The position numbers were made by a program, and so were the translations under genes. Below the pieces are notes generated by a model. It saw only the letters and a program-made list of their open reading frames with translations. It did not search any database and was not told the origin of the DNA. A stretch of DNA of 10,899 nt. It comes from Marinagarivorans sp. UBA5870 (lineage in GTDB: Bacteria; Pseudomonadota; Gammaproteobacteria; Pseudomonadales; Cellvibrionaceae). The DNA lies in assembly GCA_002432555.1 (NCBI GenBank), contig DJFO01000412.1, positions 905-11,803 of the forward strand. The letters are read 5' to 3'. Positions 6,518 through 10,899 of this stretch are shown here, in pieces; within the stretch, counting starts at the first letter, position 1, and the number at the start of each line of letters is the position of its first letter.

Positions 6518-8266
6518 ATGCCGTCCACCACCGAAGCTTCACCGCGGAGCATATTGCTCGATCTGATCCGGCCCTATCGACTGCGCATAACGCTGGCCGC
6601 TTGCGCCCTGCTGGTGGCGGCGGTCAGCGTGCTGCTGATTGGGCAAGGCTTGCGCGGGGTGATCGATAGCGGCTTCGCCACCGGCAGTCCCGCCTCCCTC
6701 GATTACGCGCTGCTCGGGTTGCTGACGGTGATATTGGTGATGGCCGCGGCAACCTACGCCCGTTTCTATTTGGTTTCCTGGTTAGGTGAGCGGATCACCG
6801 CGGATTTGCGCCGCCGGGTGTTTGCCCATCTCCTTACCCTGTCACCGGCGTTTTTCGAACAGAACCGCACCGGTGACGTGCTGTCGCGACTTACCAATGA
6901 CACCACCCAGCTGGAAACCGTTATAGGCTCGAGCGTCTCCATGGCTTTGCGCAACGCGCTCTTGATGGTCGGCGGGCTGATCATGCTGGCGATCACCAGC
7001 ATCAAATTGACCGCCCTGGTACTGCTTGCCATTCCGTTTGTGTTGGTGCCGATCATCGCGTTCGGCCGGCGCCTGCGGCGGCTGGCGCGCGCGAGTCAAG
7101 ACCGCGTCGCGGAGCTCGGCGCTTACACCGACGAAGTCATCCACGAGATTCGCACCGTGCAGTCCTTCGGCCATGAAGCGGCATCCGCGGCGGATTTTCA
7201 GGAGCGGGTTGAGGATACCTTCGGCGCCGGTGTGGCGCGTATCCGCCAGCGGGCGGGTTTGGTTGCGGCCGTTATCACCCTGGTGTTCAGCGCCGTGGCT
7301 CTGATTTTGTGGGTCGGTGGTCACGACGTGCTCGCCGGCGAGTTGACCGGTGGCCAACTGTCAGCCTTTATTTTTTACGCGGTGATCGCGGCCAGTGCGA
7401 TGGGCACTATTTCGGAAGTCATAGGCGAACTGCAGCGCGCCGCCGGCGCAACCGAGCGCTTAGTGGAACTGCTTGCAACTCCCTCCGCCATTAAAATTGC
7501 CGCACGGCCAGTGCTCCTTCCCCAACCGGTGCAAGGATCCATTCAATTGCGGGATATTCATTTTGCCTATCCATCGCGCCCGGATACCCCGGTCTTCGAA
7601 CATTTCGAGCTGAGCATCGCCCCCGGCGAGAAAATTGCCCTGGTCGGCCCCTCGGGCGCAGGTAAAACCACCCTCTTCCAATTGTTGCAGCGATTTTACG
7701 ATCCCACGGCGGGCGAGATTTTGCTGGACGGAGTGGACATCAAAACCGCGGATCTCGCTGAAGTGCGTCGACAGATTGGTCTAGTGCCGCAGGACCCGGT
7801 GATCTTCGCCAGCAGCGTGCGCGACAATGTGCGCTACGCCCGCCCGGACGCGAGCGAAGCGGCGGTAGTCGCCGCGTGTGAGGCGGCCTACGCTATGGAA
7901 TTTATCGAAAAACTGCCGGAGGGTCTCGACAGCTTTCTCGGCGAACGAGGCGTGCGTTTGTCCGGCGGACAACGCCAGCGGATCGCCATAGCGCGCGCAC
8001 TTTTGGCGGACCGCCCGATCCTTCTGCTCGACGAAGCCACCAGCGCGCTCGACTCCAACAGCGAGCAGGTGGTGCAACGGGCGCTGGAACATCTAATGCG
8101 CGGACGCACCACCATCATGATCGCCCATCGGCTCGCCACCGTCATTCACGCCGATCGAATTTTGGTGCTGCAGTCCGGCAGAATTATCGCGAGCGGTACA
8201 CACGCGGAGCTGATTGAGCAAAATTCCCTGTACCGGGAGCTCGCTCGCCTGCAATTCTCCACCTGA
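6518..8266 (+). CDS. MsbA-related ABC exporter half-transporter
   Basis: A 582-residue exporter subunit with an N-terminal six-helix membrane domain (about 15-310) and an ATPase (about 340-575). The ATPase motifs are intact: Walker A GPSGAGKTT (377-385), Q-loop Q425, signature LSGGQ (481-485), Walker B LLLDEATSALD with D505-E506 and H-loop H537. The overall pattern (FFEQNRTGDVLSRLTNDT, the SFGHEA loop, FAYPSRPD before the ATPase) resembles the proteobacterial MsbA-related exporter family rather than MsbA itself. It would act as a homodimer in the inner membrane, with a hydrophobic substrate of unknown identity. The ATG at 6518 follows a GAGAG sequence about 9 nt upstream. It is transcribed away from the 4453-6324 exporter. 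The stop is followed by a gap before csbD with no strong terminator. Confidence 0.94.
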   Translation: MPSTTEASPRSILLDLIRPYRLRITLAACALLVAAVSVLLIGQGLRGVIDSGFATGSPASLDYALLGLLTVILVMAAATYARFYLVSWLGERITADLRRRVFAHLLTLSPAFFEQNRTGDVLSRLTNDTTQLETVIGSSVSMALRNALLMVGGLIMLAITSIKLTALVLLAIPFVLVPIIAFGRRLRRLARASQDRVAELGAYTDEVIHEIRTVQSFGHEAASAADFQERVEDTFGAGVARIRQRAGLVAAVITLVFSAVALILWVGGHDVLAGELTGGQLSAFIFYAVIAASAMGTISEVIGELQRAAGATERLVELLATPSAIKIAARPVLLPQPVQGSIQLRDIHFAYPSRPDTPVFEHFELSIAPGEKIALVGPSGAGKTTLFQLLQRFYDPTAGEILLDGVDIKTADLAEVRRQIGLVPQDPVIFASSVRDNVRYARPDASEAAVVAACEAAYAMEFIEKLPEGLDSFLGERGVRLSGGQRQRIAIARALLADRPILLLDEATSALDSNSEQVVQRALEHLMRGRTTIMIAHRLATVIHADRILVLQSGRIIASGTHAELIEQNSLYRELARLQFST

Positions 8267-8281
8267 CTTTTGCCCGAGTTT

Positions 8282-8343
8282 TAGCAGCATTGTGTATATA
8301 AGGTCCGGCTTTTATAGCAGCATCGACCGCAGGCGCTTTTTTT
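8282..8343 (+). repeat. TAGCAGCAT direct repeat and T7 run after the exporter
   Basis: TAGCAGCAT occurs at 8282-8290 and again at 8315-8323, exactly 33 bp apart, or about three helical turns. The second copy is followed by a T7 run (8337-8343) after GCAGGCGC. The preceding bases form only a poor, interrupted hairpin, so a terminator for the exporter gene is possible but weak. Same-face spacing would suit a paired binding site; no function is shown. Confidence 0.3.
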
Positions 8344-8389
8344 GTAAAAATTACATATTAAATCATTGAATTTTTTATTAAATTTTCCT

Positions 8390-8416
8390 GAACTGCGACA
8401 CGGTAGCCCGGTCATA
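8390..8416 (+). promoter_or_regulatory. Candidate ECF/RpoE-type promoter for csbD
   Basis: GAACTG (8390-8395) and GTCATA (8411-8416) are separated by 15 bp. This resembles the gammaproteobacterial sigma-E pattern GGAACTT-N15-GTCTAA. Transcription would begin near 8423 and give a leader of about 55 nt to the csbD start. An A/T-rich stretch (8341-8387) lies directly upstream and could act as an UP element. I found no good sigma70 pair in the same gap. The match is by eye; CsbD proteins are known to be stress-induced, which fits. Confidence 0.35.
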
Positions 8417-8463
8417 GAGGTACGGTTCACTGCGCAACCAAAGCAGGAATCTATTTTAATCCT

Positions 8464-8470
8464 AGAGAGG
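8464..8470 (+). promoter_or_regulatory. Ribosome binding site fixing the csbD start
   Basis: AGAGAGG (8464-8470) lies 8 nt before the ATG at 8479 but only 2 nt before an in-frame ATG at 8473. The spacing selects 8479 as the start, giving the usual family opening MNKDQ. Confidence 0.75.
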
Positions 8471-8478
8471 AAATGATC

Positions 8479-8670
8479 ATGAATAAAGATCAAGTCAAGG
8501 GTACCGCAAAAGACGTCGCCGGTAAGATTCAACGCAAAGCGGGTGAAGCCGTCGGCAATCCGGAACATCAACTCAAAGGTGCCGCCAAACAAGCGGAGGG
8601 AAAAACCCAAAAAGCGTATGGGGATGTGAAAGAAGACCTGCGCGACAGCGACCCTTATCGTAGACGTTGA
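8479..8670 (+). CDS. CsbD/YjbJ-family small stress protein
   Basis: A 63-residue, strongly charged, helix-forming protein of the CsbD family. Members are abundant small proteins induced by general stress or stationary phase (CsbD of Bacillus under sigma-B, YjbJ of E. coli); the molecular role is not established. The sequence is an internal duplication: QVKGTAKDVAGKIQRKAGEA and QLKGAAKQAEGKTQKAYGDV are tandem copies joined by VGNPEH. It has no cysteine, tryptophan or membrane segment. The start follows the ribosome binding site spacing. It stands alone, with a terminator directly downstream and a candidate ECF promoter upstream, and it is followed by a gene-poor region. Codon use is more A-rich than in the flanking genes (AAA for nearly every lysine), as expected for a highly expressed small gene. 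Confidence 0.9.
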   Translation: MNKDQVKGTAKDVAGKIQRKAGEAVGNPEHQLKGAAKQAEGKTQKAYGDVKEDLRDSDPYRRR

Positions 8671-8683
8671 TTGAAGTAGAAGT

Positions 8684-8713
8684 CGCGGGGGCCATTGGCC
8701 TCCGCGCGCTTTT
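8684..8713 (+). terminator. Intrinsic terminator of csbD
   Basis: CGCGGGGGCC (8684-8693) pairs with GGCCTCCGCG (8697-8706) around a 3-nt ATT loop, a 10-bp stem with one G-U pair. CGC and TTTT (8710-8713) follow. The T-run is short, but the stem is strong and lies 14 bp after the csbD stop. Confidence 0.65.
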
Positions 8714-8740
8714 ATGGGGAGCCAACTCCCACCGCTCTGC

Positions 8741-8790
8741 ACCTCCTTATAAATTCCACCCCTTATAAACTCCACCTCCTTATAAAATCG
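8741..8790. repeat. Three tandem ~17-bp repeats with TTATAA core
   Basis: Three back-to-back units: ACCTCCTTATAAATTCC (8741-8757), ACCCCTTATAAACTCC (8758-8773) and ACCTCCTTATAAAATCG (8774-8790). Each carries the palindromic core TTATAA. On the minus strand units 1 and 3 read TTTATAAGGAGGT and so resemble strong Shine-Dalgarno sequences, but no real gene follows in that direction. Confidence 0.75.
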
Positions 8791-8970
8791 GTCCGTCCCT
8801 GCGATTGAGTGAAACCATTGCCCCGCTAAAAGTCGCTAACACCAGCGCCTAATTGACGAGAAATTTCCGCACGGTACCTTGTGCTTCGCTACCCAACACG
8901 TTAATCTTCCCCTCTGCTCCGAAATCAAGCCGCGAGCATAGCTCGAGACCAGCCCCTACAGCTATTCGTC

Positions 8971-9000
8971 TCGAAAGTCTTTATAGATTTTTCATATTAT
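8971..9000 (+). promoter_or_regulatory. Possible sigma70 promoter in AT-rich patch
   Basis: TATTAT (8995-9000) matches the -10 consensus at 5 of 6 positions, and TCGAAA (8971-8976) matches the -35 at 4 of 6 with an 18-bp spacer. It lies in a locally AT-rich stretch about 215 bp before the GTG-started small ORF. Transcription from about 9007 would include the hairpin at 9131-9155. Confidence 0.3.
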
Positions 9001-9130
9001 TTAGAACTGTCATTTTTTCAAAACCCGTTACCAGTATGAATCGACTCACTTGGCATAGTTATGTCCGTCGCGAGATGCGCTCCCCGCGCCTCTTGAGTCA
9101 TTCGCTGCTGGATTTTTCTTAAGGATAGTC

Positions 9131-9155
9131 CGGGCCGCGAATGGAACGCGGCCCG
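9131..9155. other. Perfect 9-bp GC-rich hairpin
   Basis: CGGGCCGCG (9131-9139) and CGCGGCCCG (9147-9155) form an uninterrupted 9-bp stem around a 7-nt AATGGAA loop. Neither strand has a T-run directly after the stem, so it is not a textbook terminator. It lies about 58 bp before the small ORF and could be a leader structure or a remnant of a terminator. Confidence 0.55.
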
Positions 9156-9200
9156 CCGAATCTCCTGCCCACCTCCGCATTCCGTTCGTCGCCCCCGTGA

Positions 9201-9206
9201 AGAGGA
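9201..9206 (+). promoter_or_regulatory. Ribosome binding site of the GTG-started small ORF
   Basis: AGAGGA lies 7 nt before GTG at 9214. The well-spaced site is the main argument that this short frame is translated and that GTG is its start. Confidence 0.6.
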
Positions 9207-9213
9207 CGCTTTT

Positions 9214-9396
9214 GTGTCACGATTGCTGCGATTTTTCGTCGGCCTATTCAATCGGCTGCGCGGCCGCCGCTTGCCCCAAGCTCTCGTGGAAATCGACCCC
9301 GCGATCGCCCGGGACATGGGTATCAAAATCCACCGGATACGCCTGCCGTCCGGAGCTGAAATCGTCATCATCGAGAAAACGGACGGCGCCGATTGA
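9214..9396 (+). CDS. Small hypothetical protein, 60 residues
   Basis: I do not recognise this family. The GTG-started frame encodes a two-part peptide. The N-terminal arginine-rich amphipathic stretch (LLRFFVGLFNRLRGRRL, about 4-20) could lie along a membrane or bind nucleic acid. The C-terminal part (IHRIRLPSGAEIVIIEKTD, about 39-57) is beta-like and ends acidic. It has no cysteine and no full-length membrane helix. The coding case rests on the good ribosome binding site and the sensible composition. A longer frame on the opposite strand (9018-9563) overlaps it, but that frame is rich in R, S and P and looks like a shadow. It lies between a gene-poor region and the structured leader of the aldehyde-reductase pair; co-transcription with that pair is possible. 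Confidence 0.55.
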   Translation: MSRLLRFFVGLFNRLRGRRLPQALVEIDPAIARDMGIKIHRIRLPSGAEIVIIEKTDGAD

Positions 9397-9417
9397 TTTT
9401 TTCTACCCGGCCGATAA

Positions 9418-9448
9418 GGATTAATAATCCAACCGGCTTGAAGCTGGT
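9418..9448. promoter_or_regulatory. Two adjacent inverted repeats, possible operators
   Basis: GGATTAATAATCC (9418-9430) is a perfect 6-bp inverted repeat around one base. It is followed immediately by ACCGGCTTGAAGCTGGT (9432-9448), an inverted repeat with 7 of 8 matching arms. Both are about 13-17 bp, the size of dimeric repressor or activator sites, and lie between the small ORF and the reductase operon. The second one also contains TTGAAG, a possible -35, but no -10 is visible at the right distance. Confidence 0.4.
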
Positions 9449-9471
9449 AAGCTCCTGTCGATGAAGAGGTT

Positions 9472-9550
9472 TTTGCCCGGGACCTTTGATCGCCCCACTT
9501 GCGGGGGTTTAATCGGGCGACCCGCGCCCCCATAGTTTTCGCCGGGCAAA
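9472..9550 (+). promoter_or_regulatory. Nested, mutually exclusive stems upstream of the reductase operon
   Basis: TTTGCCCGG (9472-9480) and CCGGGCAAA (9542-9550) form a perfect 9-bp outer stem. Inside, TCGCCC (9490-9495) pairs with GGGCGA (9515-9520). Competing pairs are GCGGG (9501-9505) with CCCGC (9521-9525) and CCCC (9493-9496) with GGGG (9503-9506). The enclosed segment is far more GC-rich than the sequence on either side. This could be a switching leader RNA or a small RNA. It does not match a riboswitch class I know. Confidence 0.4.
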
Positions 9551-9557
9551 CGCTAAG

Positions 9558-9582
9558 GTGCATTTAGCCGCTGCACATTTTT
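9558..9582 (+). terminator. Weak terminator-like hairpin before the reductase gene
   Basis: GTGCA (9558-9562) and TGCAC (9572-9576) form a 5-bp stem around a 9-nt loop, followed by A and T5 (9578-9582). It lies directly after the nested stems and 48 bp before the reductase start, so it could end a leader transcript or a small RNA. The stem is short, so efficient termination is doubtful. Confidence 0.3.
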
Positions 9583-9630
9583 CCCGCAACCGATTTCTTC
9601 TGCTTCGATTTTCTCAATTAAGGGGATTTT

Positions 9631-10674
9631 ATGGAATACCGACAGCTTGGCCGTTCCGGCCTCAAAGTTCCAGTACTCAGCCTAGGCACGGGCACCTTCG
9701 GAGGTACCACCGACTTTTTCAAAACCTGGGGCAACAACGGCGTCCGCGAGGCCACCCGCCTGGTGGACCTCTGTTTGGAATTCGGAGTCAATTTCTTCGA
9801 TACGGCGGATATATACGACGGCGGCTTGGCCGAAGAAATTCTCGGCGCAGCGATTAAGGGACGACGCGACCAGACCCTGATTGCCACCAAGGCAACTTTC
9901 ACCACGGGGCCGGGCCCCAACGACAAAGGTTCATCGCGCTTCCACTTGGTCCGCGCCTGCGAAGCGAGCCTCAAACGACTCGGCACCGATCATATAGATC
10001 TTTACTTCATGCACGCCTTCGACGCCCTCACGCCGGTCGAGGAGACACTCCGGGCGCTCGATGACCTGGTAACGAGCGGTAAGATCCGCTACATAGGCGC
10101 TTCCAATTTTTCCGGTTGGCATTTGATGAAATCCCTGGCCACTTCCGAAAAATACGGCCTGGCTCGCTACGTCGCCTATCAGGGTTACTATTCGCTGATC
10201 GGGCGCGATTATGAATGGGAGTTGATGCCGCTCGGTCTCGACCAGGGCGTCGGCACCATGGTGTGGAGTCCGCTCGGCTGGGGACGGCTGACGGGCAAAA
10301 TTCGCCGTGGGCAGCCACTCCCCGAGGGTCGTCTGCAACAGGGCGGCGCCCGAGGCGGCCCGCAGGTGGACACGGAATATCTGTATGCGGTGGTGGACGC
10401 CTTGGATCAAGTGGCCGAGCAAACCGGCAAAACGGTTCCGCAGGTGGCGTTGAACTGGCTGTTGCAGCGTCCGGGCGTGGCCAACGTGGTCATAGGCGCG
10501 CGCAACGAACAGCAACTCAAGGACAACTTGGGCGCGGTGGGCTGGAACTTGACTCCCGATCAGGTGGCGCTGCTCGACCGAGCGAGCTTCAGAACACCGA
10601 CTTATCCCTACTGGCATCAAGTGGATTTCGCCGAGCGCAACCCAAAACCCACCGCCTGGCATTTGACGGACTGA
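9631..10674 (+). CDS. Aldo/keto reductase
   Basis: A 347-residue NAD(P)H-dependent oxidoreductase with the TIM-barrel fold of the aldo/keto reductase superfamily. The catalytic tetrad is visible: D57 and Y62 (FFDTADIYDGG), K87 (ATKATF) and H128 (DLYFMHAFD). The strands GKIRYIGASNFS and MVWSPLGWGRLTGK and the cofactor segment VVIGARNEQQLKDNL near the C-terminus are typical of the longer, potassium-channel-beta/YajO-like group rather than the shorter DkgA type. It would reduce aldehydes or ketones in the cytoplasm. The ATG at 9631 has AAGGGGA (9620-9626) just upstream. The YqhD-like dehydrogenase begins 2 bp after the stop, so the two form an operon, probably for detoxifying reactive aldehydes. 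Exact substrate is not predictable. Confidence 0.95.
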   Translation: MEYRQLGRSGLKVPVLSLGTGTFGGTTDFFKTWGNNGVREATRLVDLCLEFGVNFFDTADIYDGGLAEEILGAAIKGRRDQTLIATKATFTTGPGPNDKGSSRFHLVRACEASLKRLGTDHIDLYFMHAFDALTPVEETLRALDDLVTSGKIRYIGASNFSGWHLMKSLATSEKYGLARYVAYQGYYSLIGRDYEWELMPLGLDQGVGTMVWSPLGWGRLTGKIRRGQPLPEGRLQQGGARGGPQVDTEYLYAVVDALDQVAEQTGKTVPQVALNWLLQRPGVANVVIGARNEQQLKDNLGAVGWNLTPDQVALLDRASFRTPTYPYWHQVDFAERNPKPTAWHLTD

Positions 10675-10676
10675 CG

Positions 10677-10899
10677 ATGCAAAATTTTATTTTTTCCAAT
10701 CCAACCCGAATCGCGTTTGGCGAGGGACAAATTCGCGAACTGCGCAATTTGCTGCCCGCGGATGCGCGGATTTTAGTGACCTACGGCGGAGGATCCATTA
10801 AGGCCAACGGCGTTTACGCCCAGGTCGCAGCGGCTCTCGAAGGGCGGACCTGGTTCGAGTTCGGCGGTATTGAGCCAAACCCGCACTGCGAAACACTCC
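10677..10899 (+). CDS. yqhD: YqhD-like NADPH-dependent alcohol dehydrogenase, 5' part only
   Basis: The first 74 codons of an iron-type (group III) alcohol dehydrogenase cut by the window end; the full protein should be near 390 residues. The opening NFIFSNPTRIAFGEGQI, the strand ARILVTYGGGSIKANGV and the segment FEFGGIEPNPHCETL follow E. coli YqhD closely. G37-G38-G39-S40 falls at the same residue numbers as the YqhD cofactor loop and supports NADPH use. YqhD reduces short-chain and lipid-derived aldehydes and helps resist glyoxal, methylglyoxal and acrolein. It starts 2 bp after the aldo/keto reductase stop, with no separate strong ribosome binding site, so translation is probably coupled. 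The metal-binding residues lie beyond the window and cannot be checked. BDH-type butanol dehydrogenase is the close alternative name. Confidence 0.9.
   Translation, partial: MQNFIFSNPTRIAFGEGQIRELRNLLPADARILVTYGGGSIKANGVYAQVAAALEGRTWFEFGGIEPNPHCETL

Larger units (their letters stand above)
8715..9213. other. Gene-poor region between csbD and the small ORF
   Basis: About 500 bp with no convincing gene. A TTG-started frame (8853-9122) is rich in S, R and P, lacks a ribosome binding site and shows no family pattern. Minus-strand frames here run through the csbD terminator or antisense to the small ORF. The region does hold a three-copy tandem repeat (8741-8790), an AT-rich promoter candidate (8971-9000) and a perfect 9-bp hairpin (9131-9155). 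It may contain a decayed gene or an unannotated RNA. Confidence 0.55.

Noticed and set aside
8281..8775. Minus-strand frame of 164 residues preceded by AAGGAGG
   Set aside because: Despite a perfect-looking Shine-Dalgarno sequence, it runs antisense through the csbD terminator and gene, and the Shine-Dalgarno match comes from the tandem repeat.
8853..9122. Plus-strand TTG-started frame of 89 residues
   Set aside because: No ribosome binding site, S/R/P-rich composition and no recognisable domain.
9018..9563. Minus-strand frame of 181 residues over the small ORF
   Set aside because: R-, S- and P-rich, crosses the structured leader and has no family features; the short plus-strand ORF has the better start signal.
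1..10899. tRNA, rRNA, CRISPR, insertion sequence, prophage or toxin-antitoxin signatures
   Set aside because: I looked for T-loop motifs, regular repeat-spacer arrays, terminal inverted repeats with transposase frames and paired small genes, and found none that hold up.

Overview
The window is a GC-rich bacterial chromosomal segment with short intergenic gaps. The gene content suggests a proteobacterium, most likely a gammaproteobacterium: a GAF-EAL protein, a CsbD/YjbJ-like protein, two half-size MsbA-like exporters and a YqhD-type alcohol dehydrogenase. The genus cannot be fixed from sequence alone. I see no transposase, integrase, CRISPR array, rRNA, tRNA or phage gene, so this looks like ordinary chromosome rather than a mobile island.

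Left part (1-4407). A GAF-EAL c-di-GMP phosphodiesterase (165-1463) is followed by a ~20-bp degenerate repeat tract. Next comes a probable two-gene operon of an exported esterase (1663-2634) and a GNAT acetyltransferase (GTG start, 2637-3098). A convergent gene of unknown function (3147-3626, minus) faces it and has a tiny upstream ORF overlapping its start. A standalone receiver protein (3946-4407) follows a hairpin-bearing leader.

Middle (4453-8266). Two complete ABC exporter half-transporters, each a membrane domain fused to an ATPase, are transcribed divergently from a 193-bp gap with a short A-rich tandem repeat. Each keeps all ATPase motifs, so each could work as a homodimer; a heterodimer is possible but not shown.

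Right part (8267-10899). A CsbD-family stress protein sits behind a candidate extracytoplasmic-function (ECF) sigma promoter and ends at an intrinsic terminator. Then comes 543 bp with no convincing gene, holding three tandem repeats, an AT-rich promoter candidate and a perfect 9-bp hairpin. A 60-residue unknown ORF with a GTG start and a good ribosome binding site follows. After a densely structured 230-bp leader comes a tight two-gene unit: an aldo/keto reductase and the start of a YqhD-like NADPH alcohol dehydrogenase, cut by the window edge. That pair probably reduces reactive aldehydes.

No clearly new multi-gene system is visible. The best candidates for a second look are the structured leader before the aldehyde-reductase pair, the ECF-type promoter at csbD, the micro-ORF overlap at 3623-3640, and the two proteins of unknown function.
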